The notes: a model not told the origin generated them from the letters alone. A stretch of DNA of 64,000 nt from Symbiodinium natans (GCA_905221605.1 CAJNDS010002542.1:124001-188000); one strand, 5' to 3'; shown: positions 41,701 through 51,409, counted from the stretch's first letter. Made by a program: numbers and translations.

Positions 41701-44112
41701 AGGGTTAATCGGGCGTAGAGGGCGAAACACCGAGGCATCAGTGCATGCGAGGAAGGGGCGAACTGGCGACTGGCCATACACCTGCTGCAGGAGATGGTGG
41801 CTTCCATCGTTGCCCCAAACATCGTCGCTAAGACCATTTTGGGAACACAGGTGAAATCTGTCGGTTCGGTAAGTTCGTTGCTAAAAAGTGGCCAGACATG
41901 CTGTTGAAGAGGTGTCATGCAAAGCTGAGGTCAGCTTCAGCGGCTGCATCAGCGCCTGCGAGAAGTGCGGGCGCTGGGACGTGGTCCTTTCCCTGCTCGC
42001 CTCAATGCATGGTTCGCGAATCCAGGCAAGCACCTGACCACCGCACTTGCAGTTCTCTGACGGGGTACCCAAAAGGCAAGAAAGAGTCCTTGTTATCATA
42101 GGTACACCAAAAGATCTATCCGGGTGTTTCTCTGGTTAAACTGCTGTTAAACTCTCCGAGATCCGGGGACCAGGCAGACGCCATCAGCTTCAGTGCCGCA
42201 ATCAGCTCTTGCGAGACTGGGAACTGAATTCGCTTGCCATAACAAGGCTTCTATATGTGCATAATAATTAGTATGTATTTATATATACTACAACAACAGT
42301 ACCCTAAACCCTAAACCATAAGCCCTTATATGAACACATACTCATATACATACGTATATATATATATAATATGTCTACATACATATATATACACATTGAC
42401 TTACTTGTTTATTTGGCACACTTGTTCCGGAAGCTTAGGCAAAAGTTCCTTAAGAAGAGTCCCAGGAGAAGGCCGGGGAGTGGCGGACTGCCTTGCTCCT
42501 CGAAAGAGAATTCAGGATCCTGTCTAAGGATCGGGTTTAGGGTTTGGGGTTTAGGGTTAGGTTTAGGGTTTAAGTTTAGGGCTTAGGGCTTAGGGTTTAG
42601 GGTTTAGGGTTTAGGGTTTAGGATTTAGGGTTTAGGGTTTAGGGTTTAGGGTTTAGGGTTTAGGGTTTAGGGTTTAGGGGGGCTTCCTGGACCACTGGGT
42701 TTAGGGTTTAGGGTTTACTTAACAAAGGCCCAAGCCCAGTGTGCCCTTCATGGCAGGTGCCTTACAGGGTACTTGGGGTGTTTCGGCCGGGATTAGAAGG
42801 TATTCTTTGCTGAGCTATGACGTGTATGATGTGTTGGTTCACGGTGGCAGGCTTCTTGCAGAAGTTTAAGACGATGCCCTGAATTACTAAACCCTAAGCT
42901 ACCTAAAACCCCTAAAATCCCCATATCCCTAGCACAGGATCCTCTTCGCAGAGCTTCTCGATGCCCGCCTGGCCCCCACGACGGTCACCCTGAGCGCCAT
43001 GCTCCGCACCCTCGCGACGGCTGGGCCTTGGGAACTGTCCCTTCACCTGCTTTCGCTCTTTTCCTTCTGCTGCTGGGCAGCAGTAGGCCCTTATTACCCT
43101 GTAGTTTTATGGGTTATACCTGCTAGTCAAGGGTAGTTGCTACTAAGCTGTGTAAATAAATAGAGTCCCAGGTAAACCCTATGAACCCTCTTCGAACCCG
43201 ATGCATCCACCCTAGCAACCCTCAACCCCGTAAACCCCAAATCCTCCCAAATCAGGGCTCAGACCTTCATATTCCTTGATGCCAACGACGAATCCCCACG
43301 ACTTTCGACCAACCGGAGGCCTTATGCTTCCAGGAACCCAATAGTTAGGTTACTAGAACCCTTGGGGGTATAAACTCCTACTCGGTTGAGGAGTGCGGAC
43401 AAGGCAATACAGGCTGAGACCTGCTAAAATCAGTTGAGGAGTGTCTTTGGGCTGACTGTTTATATGTACCTTATAAACCCTAAGCCCTCAACCCGCCAGA
43501 TAGACTCTACATTCGAAGCTGAGTCTACACCCCAACACTCCAAACCCTACCGCGAAGGGTCCATGTACCTGTATTACATACCTGGGCCCTACAGCTACTA
43601 TATAGGAACCCCTTGAAGGCCCCCAAGTAGAGACTCTGTAAGTGACATGGGTCCTTTCGGCACTTGAAGGTTCACGGATATACTGATGAAGCAGGGTTAG
43701 TCAAAACCTGCCCCCCGCCCACCCACCCTCCCTCCCCCAAAAACACGGGCATAGCCGTAGGTACCCTACTGAAAAGAGCCCACGTGCTTGCAAGCAACCA
43801 TTGAACCTCCAAGTGAAGCCCTCCGAAGGCCACCTGCACGGAGCTACCAGCTTCGGGGACGCCGCCCGCGCATGCGAACGGGGCGGGAGCTGGCACGGCG
43901 TTGTGCAGCTTCTGCCGGAAGTGGAGCTGAGAGCGTGCCAGTGGTTGGACTCCTACCGGTCTCAGTAGGGGGTTAGGGTTTAGGGTTTAGGGTTTAGGAT
44001 TTAGGGGCAAAAATTCGCTTCGACGTACTCTTCTGTCGTGCGCCGTTCAACTGCCACTGCAGCTGCGAGAAAGATGTTTGGGATTTAGGACTTGCTCAGA
44101 GCCTCGCAGACC
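35788..44112 (+). CDS. Dispersed multi-exon PPR gene (possibly decayed)
   Basis: At least 13 islands on the plus strand read as pentatricopeptide repeats of the dinoflagellate 'ISACEKxGxW..AL.LL..M' type. Clear ones: 35,788 (RSRAWERALRLW), 36,440 (PTVVGYGAGIQACTRK), 36,676 (CSRAGLWFLGLRLLSGM), 37,645 (AYSTAISSLGEEAQW), 38,069 (FSYNTSITVCAEE), 40,560, 40,970, 41,463, 41,731, 41,921, 42,174, 42,938 and 43,851. PPR proteins bind RNA and usually act in organelle RNA processing. Introns are telomere-like filler. Several exons have good AG acceptors. Others lose conserved residues or hit stops (42,226), so the gene may be partly pseudogenised or split over more than one locus. Exact splicing was not resolved. 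Confidence 0.65.
36575..36668 (+). repeat. CCCCAAA/CCCGAAA/CCCTAAA array in PPR intron
   Basis: Tandem heptamers with three alternating variants lie between the PPR exons at 36,440 and 36,676. Confidence 0.9.
36925..37246. repeat. Facing CCCTAAA and TTTAGGG arrays
   Basis: About 18 CCCTAAA/CCCCAAA units (36,925-37,062) and about 10 TTTAGGG units (37,172-37,246) flank an island at 37,063-37,170. The island reads ADVRATPNAASSPVHSIL and could be a degenerate PPR piece. The arms are complementary and could pair. Confidence 0.85.
37645..37740 (+). CDS. PPR exon
   Basis: AYSTAISSLGEEAQWKLAFE matches the helix-turn-helix of a PPR unit (xYSxAISSxxExxQWxLAxE). The acceptor TCAG is at 37,641-37,644. 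It continues FSVAGAEEVQW before telomere-like filler. Confidence 0.55.
37972..38030 (+). repeat. CCCTAAA array
   Basis: Seven to eight perfect heptamers lie just upstream of the PPR-like exon at 38,069. Confidence 0.95.
38478..39277 (+). repeat. 21-bp repeat array (GGGCCTTGCCCACGAAT)
   Basis: About 38 tandem units of 21 bp, core GGGCCTTGCCCACGAAT plus ATTT or CTTT, so two unit types are interspersed. Each core holds GGGC-CTT-GCCC, a small hairpin. One unit is inverted (about 38,617-38,634, ATTCGTGGGCAAGGCCCA), and near 39,093 a unit has diverged. Because 21 is a multiple of three, long open frames occur on both strands (LGLAHES, FVGKAQ); I treat them as artefacts. The array lies in an intron of the PPR locus. 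Confidence 0.97.
40560..40648 (+). CDS. PPR exon
   Basis: After TTGGAGCAG the frame reads VVADVISFNATVSSSGRASR then WQHAL, the first and second helix of a PPR unit with the usual Trp-x-x-Ala-Leu. The frame then runs into telomere-like filler. Confidence 0.6.
40970..41275 (+). CDS. PPR exon with three repeats
   Basis: This is the best-preserved PPR exon. Successive units read NASISACGRGHWQLSLLLL, EISYGSAISSCAKAGEWQLA and LNSAISACEKQGEWQVALQL at 35-residue spacing, which is the PPR period. The exon probably starts at or before 40,970 (after GTCGACAG) and leaves the PPR pattern near 41,275. The family binds RNA through residues in the two helices of each unit. Confidence 0.75.
41463..41629 (+). 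CDS. PPR exon
   Basis: After CCTCAG the frame reads ADIITCSAAVSSCEKGGAWR then QALALL and PNVVSFSAGILA. That is one complete PPR unit and the start of the next. Confidence 0.7.
41731..41833 (+). CDS. PPR exon
   Basis: The frame reads RGISACEEGANWRLAIHLLQ then EMVASIVAPNIVA, a full PPR unit. No ATG; it is internal to the gene. Confidence 0.65.
41921..42030 (+). CDS. PPR exon
   Basis: The frame reads AEVSFSGCISACEKCGRWDV then VLSLLASMHG, a full PPR unit. Confidence 0.65.
42174..42226 (+). CDS. Truncated PPR unit
   Basis: After GACCAG the frame reads ADAISFSAAISSCETGN and then meets TGA. The conserved Trp that should follow is missing. Either the donor lies before the stop or this copy is broken. 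Confidence 0.5.
42336..42400 (+). repeat. TA/TACA-rich microsatellite
   Basis: An AT-rich stretch with ATATATATAT and repeated TACATA words. The open frames over it are low complexity. Confidence 0.9.
42530..42680 (+). repeat. TTTAGGG array
   Basis: About 18 TTTAGGG units with a few TTAGGG or GCTTAGGG variants, cleanest at 42,594-42,678. Confidence 0.95.
42938..43054 (+). CDS. Degenerate PPR exon
   Basis: The frame reads ILFAELLDARLAPTTVTLSA then AGPWELSLHLLS. The order and spacing match a PPR unit end followed by a new unit, with Cys-Glu-Lys replaced. Confidence 0.5.
43851..43940 (+). CDS. PPR exon
   Basis: After GCTACCAG the frame reads FGDAARACERGGSWHGVVQL then LPEVEL, which fits one PPR unit. 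Confidence 0.55.
44046..44112 (+). pseudogene. Eroded PPR-like fragment
   Basis: FNCHCSCEKDVWDLGLAQSL keeps the FNxxxSxCEKxxxWDLxLAxxL spacing of a PPR unit, but the helix residues have changed. Probably a decayed or misread unit. Confidence 0.35.
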
Positions 44113-44444
44113 CTGACAGGGTATACACTCACCGATATTTATAAGGAACCATAAATACACTCGCCAATAAACAGTACCATATTCCCTACTCCGTTTAATA
44201 TGTTACTGATTTTCGTATGCTTTCCCAAATAAAAGTTGACATTTTTTTTATCGGCCCCGCCCCCCAAACCCACCCCGGAACGGCACTAACAAACCCCAAA
44301 CCCTAAACCCTAAAGTCCTAAGCCCCTAAAGCCCTGAAGCCCTAAACTTGAACCCCTAAATCTGAAACCCGGAACCTTAAACCCTAAACCCTACACCCTA
44401 AACCCTAAACCCTATACCTTGTGCCTCCCAAGCGCCCCATGTAG

Positions 44445-44530
44445 AAGGAATCCTGGCTCTCCGACTACGACGCCTTGCCAGGTTTTGCAAAGCTCCCCGG
44501 AGGGCACCCTATTTGCTTCAACAATTGGAG
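44445..44530 (+). CDS. Candidate internal exon downstream of PPR units
   Basis: After CCCCATGTAG the frame reads KESWLSDYDALPGFAKLPGG then HPICFNNW before GTTTAG filler. It is clearly protein-like. It may be the C-terminal part of the PPR gene or a separate gene. Confidence 0.45.
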
Positions 44531-44600
44531 GGTTTAGGGTTTAGGGTTTAGGGTTTAGGGTTTAGGGTTTAGGGTTTAGGGCTTAGGGCTTAGGGCTTAG
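44531..44600 (+). repeat. TTTAGGG array
   Basis: Seven to nine TTTAGGG units ending in GCTTAGG variants, directly after the exon at 44,445. Confidence 0.95.
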
Positions 44601-44697
44601 GGGCACCTGTTTCTTTCAGCTTGAGGGCTTTCTACGGGGTCAGGAAGTTTAGGTTTTTCAGGGTGGATTTGTCGTTTGCAGTTTGGGTTTAGGGTCT

Positions 44698-44797
44698 ACT
44701 TGGGGAGGTTCATGGGTACGTAGAAGTAGGGTTATATGTAGGGAACTTGTAGCAATCACCCAACTTGGGGGTACTCGTAACCCTACTTATAAGCACC
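44698..44797. mobile_element. Hairpin repeat, 'GAGGTTCATGGGTAC' family
   Basis: It begins CTTGGGGAGGTTCATGGGTA with GTAGGGTTATA and ends with ACCCTACTTATAAGCACCC, the inverted counterpart. It is one of at least a dozen copies in the window. Confidence 0.65.
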
Positions 44798-45316
44798 CCT
44801 GACAGGGTGCCGGGGTGCGGCTTTGACAGCTTTAAGGCTTTCTTTGGATTTGGAGTTTCGGGTTTGGCGGTGTCGGTGTGTGGTCTTTCAGGGCCTTTGG
44901 TTGTGGGCGCTCCGTTGGGGCCGCATAGAAACCCTGATACTTTGCATCCCCAAACCCGGAACGGCCCTAAACCCTAAACCCTAAATACGATTTGCGATGA
45001 ATCCTGTAAGCCGTACTCAGCTAAAGGCAGCAAGGACTTTCCGCCCTGCAAGGAACCCCCGCTTGTAGGTTTAGGGTTAGTTCTTTCTTCTTTTTTTGGG
45101 GTGGGGGGGGGGGGGGGGGGGGCACCAATAGTTTTCTTTTCATATGCCCCAACCCTGAACCCGAAAGTCTCAAAAAGCTGGCACCACCAAAAAAGGAACT
45201 GCAATTAGAGGGTGTACCTACCCCTAAAACCCTAAAACCCTAAACCCTAAACCTGACCCCTGAACCCTGAACCCTAACCCTAAACCCTAAACCCTGGCGC
45301 CCCAATGCTCAAAGTA

Positions 45317-45410
45317 AGGTCGCAGATGCCGCCGCCGCAGAAGTGAGGGCCGGAGAGCTATACCCAGACACTCCAGTGCCCTTAGGTGTAGAGAAGATTG
45401 CTGAAAGAGG
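45317..45410 (+). CDS. Candidate exon, function unknown
   Basis: The frame reads DAAAAEVRAGELYPDTPVPL then GVEKIAERGF, passing into TTTAGGG filler. Family unknown. Confidence 0.4.
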
Positions 45411-45489
45411 GTTTCGAGTTTAGGGTTAAGGGTTTCGGGTTAGGTTCAGGGTTTAGGGGTTTGTAGGGCCTTAAGCTCAACGCTCTTAG

Positions 45490-45572
45490 GCTTCCGTATG
45501 TCCGCATGGAATTATCAGAAGTGGGAGAGTCGAACCTGGATGGACCATGGATTGACCATGGCTCGCTAGGCA
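45490..45572 (+). CDS. Candidate exon, function unknown
   Basis: The frame reads LPYVRMELSEVGESNLDGPW then IDHGSLG. Composition is protein-like. Borders are uncertain. Confidence 0.4.
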
Positions 45573-46159
45573 GTTGGGTGGTCTAGGGCTTATAGTTAGA
45601 GCTTAGTGAGTCTAAACCCTAAACCCTAAAGCCTGAACCCCAAACCCCAAAACCCAATCCGTTGAAGGGTTTAGGAAACGTACAGGCTCCGTGAAGTGAA
45701 GAGGACACGCAGCTGGCGCAGCAAAAAAGAAGCCCATCAACCTTGAAACCCTGGACCCTAAACCCTAAACTCTAAACCCTAAACCCTACACCCTAAGCCC
45801 TAAGCCCTAAGCCCTAAGCCCTAAACCCTAAACCCTAAACCTAAACCCAATCCCTAGACCCTAAGCAGCCGAAAACCGGAGATTTCCTGAACCCTCAAAA
45901 CCCTGACTATACCTGACCCCCGAACCGGTTTTGGCGTAACCCTAGGTTTATAGAGCCTGCACTCCCCAGAACCCCTGAAGCCTCAAGCTTTTTCCAAAAA
46001 ATGGTCGCTGAGCCTCAGTAGGGAGCGGAAACGCAGAACCCTTGAAAGCTCAAATCTATAGTGCCATGCTCCCCCGCCCCACCAAAAAAATAACAGGAAA
46101 AACTAGTGTTTTATCAAATAGTAGTCATAACAGAAAGAGAAGAAACACATCCCTGAAAC

Positions 46160-46265
46160 CTAAGCCCTAAGCCCGATTGTGAGTCATGACCCCTGCCAGA
46201 TTGTCGTCATAGATGCACAAGCATTGCAGGATCTCGGAGATTGGCCTGTTCTAGTCCTTGCCTGA
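46160..46265 (-). CDS. Candidate minus-strand exon, unknown
   Basis: On the minus strand a frame reads GPISEILQCLCIYDDNLAGV then MTHNR. This is one of few minus-strand islands with convincing composition outside the transposon. Another minus frame is also open here, so the assignment is tentative. Confidence 0.35.
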
Positions 46266-46984
46266 ACTCTTGCAACTCTTTTGTTGTGAGCTTGAGGGTT
46301 GGTTGCATGTAAGGTTTGCGGGGTGTGGAGTATGTGGCTGCCGGAGTTCTTTGAAGACTTCGGTCTCGTGCCCAGCACGTCGACTAACAATACAGTATTC
46401 AATACAGGTCTCTGAAACAGGTCTCGCGTAGACTGGGTACGCGCAGGTTGTAGCTGTTCCATATAACAGCTCGCTAAACCCGCTAAACTCAGGGCAAGAC
46501 CCTGAACCCTGAACCCTAAACCCTAAACCCTCGTAACCTTGCTGAGGCCCCTTTGTGGTGCCTCGCGGAGAGCGCCTGCGGGGGCACCAAGAGTCGCTCC
46601 ACAAACCTGGGACCCAGAGTAGGCCCTCAGTCCATTTGTTTGGGTTGGGATCAGGGTTTCGGGTTTAGGGTTTAGGGTCTGTGCTTGGTTGGGCTAGGAG
46701 CTCAGGGTAGGCCCTTAGTCCCTTTTGTTGAGGTTTAGGTTCCCTTACATGCCCTTTCTATTCCTAGGTTAGTCTTGGGTCCAGGAACGCTGACGCTTTC
46801 AGGTCTTGCGGTTTCGGGCGCTTCGGGTTTTTAGGTTTCCGGGTTCGAGGTGTGTAAGCTTAGGTTTTCAGGGCACGTTACACTCCTGGAGGCCTGTGGC
46901 GAAGGAACCCTAAACCTTAAACCGTAGACCCTAAACCCCAAACCCTAAACCCCAGACGGGGAATCCTCGGGCGACTTGCGGGTT

Positions 46985-47068
46985 CGGGGGGGGGGGGGTA
47001 GGGGGGGGGGTAGGGGGGGGGGTAGGGGGGGGGGTAGGGGGGGGGGGGGGGGGGTGGGGGGGGGGGGT
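46985..47068 (+). repeat. G-tract array (GGGGGGGGTA)
   Basis: Runs of 8 to 14 G separated by TA or T. A strong G-quadruplex candidate and an unreliable assembly region. Confidence 0.9.
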
Positions 47069-47134
47069 ATGAGGGCAGAGAAGGGATGGTCCCGACAACT
47101 GGTAGCTGAGGGCTACGGCCAGCACATGGGAGGG

Positions 47135-47335
47135 TTTAGGGCTTGGGGTTTAGGGTTTGGGGTTTAGGGTTTGGGGTTTGGGGTTTAGGGTTTTTGGTTT
47201 AGAGTTTGGGGTTTAGGGTTTAGGGTTTAGGGTTTTTGGTTTAGGGCTTGGGGTTTGGGGTTTGGGGTTTGGGTTTTAGGCTTTAGGCTTTAGGCTTTAG
47301 GGCTTAGGGTTTCGTAAGTTAGGGTTTAGGGTTCC
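47135..47335 (+). repeat. TTTAGGG/TTTGGGG mixed array
   Basis: Alternating TTTAGGG and TTTGGGG words with TTTTTGG and GCTTTAG variants. Canonical and G-variant heptamers alternate almost regularly. Confidence 0.9.
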
Positions 47336-48071
47336 AAGGTTGTTCTGCGAAAGACTGCCATCAGCGGAAACCCAAAGCCCAAAGCTGTTCTTGTACAGGT
47401 TTAAAGGCTATGGGCCACGAACCTTCAATTAGGGGTTGCCAGGGATCAAGGGTTAAGGGTTGGGATCCTTGAAAGGTCGGTTTAGGGCTTGAGAGGGTTT
47501 AGAGATTTTGGTTTTGAGGCTTACGGGTTTGGATTTTTGGCGGCTTTGCAAAGGGCCTAGGGTCGAGGAGCTTAGCGTTGAGGCTTTTCAGGCCTAGCGA
47601 AAGACCAACCCTAAACCCTAAACCCTAAACCCTAAACCCAAAACCCAAAACCCACTACAAGAGCACTATCCCCCCCCCCCCCCCCCCCCCGCGTTTGACC
47701 CCAAAGCACTCCGGCACCGACTCCTCTCTTCAAGAATCCCAGAGTAGGCCCTTGGTCCCTTTTTGGGGGGTTTAGGGTTTAGGGGTTTAGGGCTTAGGTC
47801 TAGAAACCCGGAGTCGACCTTTTCTCCTTTTTTAGTGTTTAAGTTCCCTTATATTCAACTTTGAAACCAAAAAGGGTATCCTTCTTCTTCCTAAATTGCT
47901 CTTGGTCTAGTCTCTTTGTTTTTGGATCAGACCCCTGAAGCCTTAAGCCCCTTGAACTCCAAGTGGGTGTGGGGTTTTGGGGTTTGGGGTTAGGACTTAA
48001 GACCCTTGCTTCAAGCTTTAGACTTTCCAGATGAACAAATGGATGCCTCGAACCCTAAACCCTACTTGGAG

Positions 48072-48197
48072 GTTCATGGTACTTATTAACCAAAAATGAT
48101 TGTACTTATAACTGTACTTATAACCATATTAGGGCACTTAAGTGGCTTGTAGCTGGGTTCTAAGTGCAGTCATAATTGGTTAATAAGTACCATGAAC
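48072..48197. mobile_element. MITE-like element with 21-bp perfect inverted ends
   Basis: The first 21 bases (GTTCATGGTACTTATTAACC..) are the exact reverse complement of the last 21 (48,177-48,197). It belongs to the 'GAGGTTCATGGGTAC' hairpin family and is its cleanest copy. Confidence 0.8.
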
Positions 48198-48211
48198 GAA
48201 GTGTGACGTGT

Positions 48212-48285
48212 CGAGGTCACCCTCTTCACCACCGAAGAGAGTGAGGCCCCGGGGATCTCGGATCAGGGCGGCGTTTCTGTACTAG
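48212..48285 (+). CDS. Candidate exon, function unknown
   Basis: The frame reads EVTLFTTEESEAPGISDQGG. It lies 15 bp after a MITE-like element. Family unknown. Confidence 0.4.
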
Positions 48286-48595
48286 AAACCCTAAGCTTCT
48301 CTGAACCTTTATACACATAAAAAAAAAAAAAAAACCAATGTGGTACCCTTAAGGGTTTAGGGAGAACATACACACGTGGTCTAGGGTGTACATAGGGAGT
48401 TCGGTATCTCCCAAGTGTGGATACTGCGCAGTTCTTCAAGGCCAGTCAAAAAGTAGAGGGTTTAGGGTTCAGGGTGTGGGGTTTGGGGTAAAAGGGTCAG
48501 GGTTCAACTTTCACCTAGGCACCCCGAGCACCATTTACGGTACCCCAGTGCCCTCATTGAGGTACACTTGTGGCAGGAGAGTAGCTGATAAGTAG

Positions 48596-48650
48596 CCCGC
48601 GGATGCGTACCCAGAAGCGGGTAACCGCTCCAGCCGGACCATTTGTGCGT
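48596..48650 (+). CDS. Weak candidate exon
   Basis: The frame reads SPRMRTQKRVTAPAGPFVRS. Basic and short. Function unknown. Confidence 0.3.
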
Positions 48651-49027
48651 TCAGTGCCTATTCTTTAGGGCTTCCTTACGGCTACTTAGAAGCACGGAAG
48701 CGGCCCTAAAGCTGCCAGTTATTGCAGGACCTTTACTTTGAATAAGTAAAGGGCGCCTTGTGTTTGGCATGTTTTCCGGGCACTTAACTGCCGCCTTTCG
48801 GCCCTAATCCCAGAAACCTAAACCCGATGACGGCAAGACATCAGGGTGGTTGTACTCGTAGGGTGCAGAGCCTTTTTTTAAGGTACCCCAACATACCCCC
48901 ATCACGACGCCCTTAGGCCTTTTTCAGAGGTGCTTCAGGGCGTCCAGGTTTTCCCCTAGACCCAAAACGCTTACACCCAAAACCTACACCCTAAACCCTA
49001 CACCCTAAACCCGAAACCGCTTTCGCG

Positions 49028-49101
49028 TCAGCAAGCTGGTCCAGGTCACTCAACGAGCCCTACCGCTTCAAGATGCAGCGGGTGATACAGCAGGCCTCGG
49101 G
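49028..49101 (+). CDS. Candidate internal exon, function unknown
   Basis: The frame reads WSRSLNEPYRFKMQRVIQQA and ends exactly at a consensus GTGAGT donor (49,102). Flanks are telomere-like. Confidence 0.45.
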
Positions 49102-49399
49102 GTGAGTTTGGGGTTTAGGTTTTAGGGTTTAGGGTTTAGGTGTTAGTGCAGCAGATCACGCTCAAACCCAAACCACCTCAACCTAAGGCTCCAAGGAGTC
49201 GTTGCATTTAAGGTTTTTGGGCGCAAAGGCCTTTTTTATAACAGGTGCTTGGGACATTTGGAGCGTATAAGGGCAAGAGAAGCTTGGCTTTAATCCAAGA
49301 CACCCCGAAGAGGGCAGGATTGCATCCTGTCAGCTGCACCCTCCGCCCCTGCAATGTAGTTGTTTGCTGAACACGGCGGATCGTGAAGCGAGCACTTGC

Positions 49400-49508
49400 T
49401 TGCAGGTTCATGGAAACTTAGAAGTAGGGCTATACGTACCCTAAATAAGGCTCAGAACCATAGCTATCCTACTTATAACCCTACTTACAAGTACCCATGA
49501 GCCTCCAC
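49400..49508. mobile_element. Hairpin repeat, 'GAGGTTCATGGGTAC' family
   Basis: CTTGCAGGTTCATGGAAACT at the left is mirrored by TACAAGTACCCATGAGCCTC at the right, with GTAGGG/CCCTAC next inwards. Confidence 0.7.
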
Positions 49509-49672
49509 ATATCCAAGAAGCACCACCTTCCAGAGTTGTCTTGGGTCCTATAGTAGTTTCGGGGAGGGTTCGGGTTTGTGGTTGGTATGTTGGGACTCGC
49601 GGGGTTGTGTCTGGCTTAAGGATTAGTTGGGGTTGAGGGTTCGGAGTTCATGCTGATACCTCTCTTTTGCAG

Positions 49673-49857
49673 GGATCAGCATGTAGCGAAAAGTCCCTGG
49701 GGCCATGGGTTCAGACGAGGTAAGCTTAATACCCAAAAACCCTAGAACCTAAACCCTAGACCCTAAAGCTGTGATTTTTTGCAAAGGACAACGAAGCCTC
49801 CGTCAAGCGCCTGTTGGGCGTTGGGACGACTTTCGACCGCCGCAACGAGGAGGGGCG
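49673..49857 (+). CDS. First exons of an ankyrin-like gene
   Basis: An acceptor CTCTTTTGCAG (ends 49,672) is followed by a short leader and an ATG at 49,705 reading MGSDE, then a GTAAGC donor at 49,720. A 67-bp intron ends in TTGCAAAG, and the second exon (49,787-49,857) reads DNEASVKRLLGVGTTFDRRN in phase, ending at GTGGTT. The pattern xxxVKRLLxxGTxxDRRNEEGR fits the second half of an ankyrin repeat, a protein-interaction module. The upstream AG could be a spliced-leader acceptor, since dinoflagellate mRNAs receive a trans-spliced leader. The next exon was not identified with certainty. Confidence 0.55.
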
Positions 49858-50525
49858 GTGGTTCCTTTTTTGATTGTTTGTTGCGGGTTTAGGGTTTAGG
49901 ATTTAGGGTTTAGGGATTAGGATTTAGGGTTTATGTGTAGGGTTTAGGGTTGCTGGGACTTAGAAAGCTCAGATTCAAAAAATGTTGGGGAGGGGCTTAG
50001 GGGTTGCTTGAAGTTGAGCTTGGAAGTTTCCCTTTTTTGGGTTCAAGGTTCCCTCATAACCAGCCGCAGAAAGGGTACCCTTATTGTAATGTGGTTACTG
50101 ATTTTGGTTTGTCTAGGGCATGGGGTTTTGGTATCCTGATAGGAATGCCGAGGCCCAGTTTGGGGTATGATATTGTATCTCTTCTGTGGGTAGACGGGTT
50201 CTCTGGATTTGAAGTAAGTTTTAGGATTTTTCGGGTTTGAGGGGCTTGAGCAATAAGGGGTTGAGGCTGGCAGGGGTCCATGGAGGATGTTCGCTTGGTC
50301 AAGCCTTGCACGGTTTTTTTTTGTCGAAACTTCCCTAAACATACAACCCTTAACCCTAAACCCTACAACCCCAAAACTCTAAATACCAAAGCCCTAAGCC
50401 TGAGAAGTTTCACGTCTCATGATCCTCTGTTTTCGGAGCATAGGCATATTCAGCCCATGGTCCTTCAGCTTCTTGCAGCATGACTAGAAAGCCACCCTGA
50501 CAATCGCACCTTTTTTCTCCTTCAG

Positions 50526-50636
50526 CTGTACAGGTTTACACAAGTTTTATCGCGCATTGAAAGCCCAAAAAGAAGCACAAACTTTCGAGAGGCGCGGGAC
50601 TTCAGTCGCCACCAGAGGCCTGATGTCCTTTTCGAC
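50526..50636 (+). CDS. Candidate exon, function unknown
   Basis: The frame reads LYRFTQVLSRIESPKRSTNF then REARDFSRHQRPDVLFD before a stop. Other frames are also open. Function unknown. Confidence 0.3.
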
Positions 50637-51027
50637 TGAAAGACTTCTAGGGTCTGTAGGGGTTTTCGGATTGCGAGGATACTTGGGGCAGTTTGGGTAT
50701 AAGGGGCGTTGGTCGTCCAATCCAATCCGAAAACTCAAATTAAGGCGACTATCTGAAAGCTTGGCGTGGCGTCTTGTTCAACACCTTAAGTAGTTCCTTA
50801 ACAAGAACCCAGTTGTAGATTTACGGTTTCAGTGGTCAGGGGTACGACCGAAATTGAGATTTGTCTCCAACGCATGTTGAGACAACCTTAATTCTCCCAA
50901 TCGAAGCCTATTGCGGTTTAGGGTTAAGGGTTCAGGTTTAGGGTTTAGGGTTCAGGTTTAGGGTTTAGGGTTTAGGGTTAGGGTTTAGGGTTTAGGGTTG
51001 TAGGGTTTAGGGTTTAGGGTGAGAGAT

Positions 51028-51120
51028 GCTCCCGAGATATTTCGTCCCAAGCACAAGGACGGTGCAAAACCTGCAGCGCTTCGTGGATCGAAGCACGCTG
51101 CAGAGCAGGCATTGCCATCT
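51028..51120 (+). CDS. Candidate exon, function unknown
   Basis: The frame reads EMLPRYFVPSTRTVQNLQRF then VDRSTLQSRHCHLG, between two TTTAGGG tracts. Function unknown. Confidence 0.4.
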
Positions 51121-51285
51121 GGGGTTTAGGGTTTGGGGTTAGGGTTTAGGGCCTAGGGTTTAGAGTTTTAGGGTTTAGGGGTATTTTTGGGGAGTTCTTT
51201 GAAAGGAATACATAGCATTTTGGGGGTATATAAGGGGTATCCCTATTTTCGGAAATCGGGGGCCTGTGGATACCTGGAGCCCTCT

Positions 51286-51320
51286 CTACCTACAGGTTTG
51301 ACCTACTAATCAGGGTTGTC
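51286..51320 (+). repeat. Left half of an interrupted dispersed repeat
   Basis: TACCTACAG..ACCTACTAATCAGGGTT matches the left part of the repeat found whole at 6,980-7,065 and 43,095-43,175. The right half is at 53,256-53,315, on the other side of the G-rich block. Confidence 0.6.
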
Positions 51321-51409
51321 ATCGGGCGGTTCGGTCGATACCAATACTTCTGCGGTATTATGCGGTGTGGTATTGCTCTTATTGCGGCGTGTGCGGTTGG
51401 TTGCGGTTC

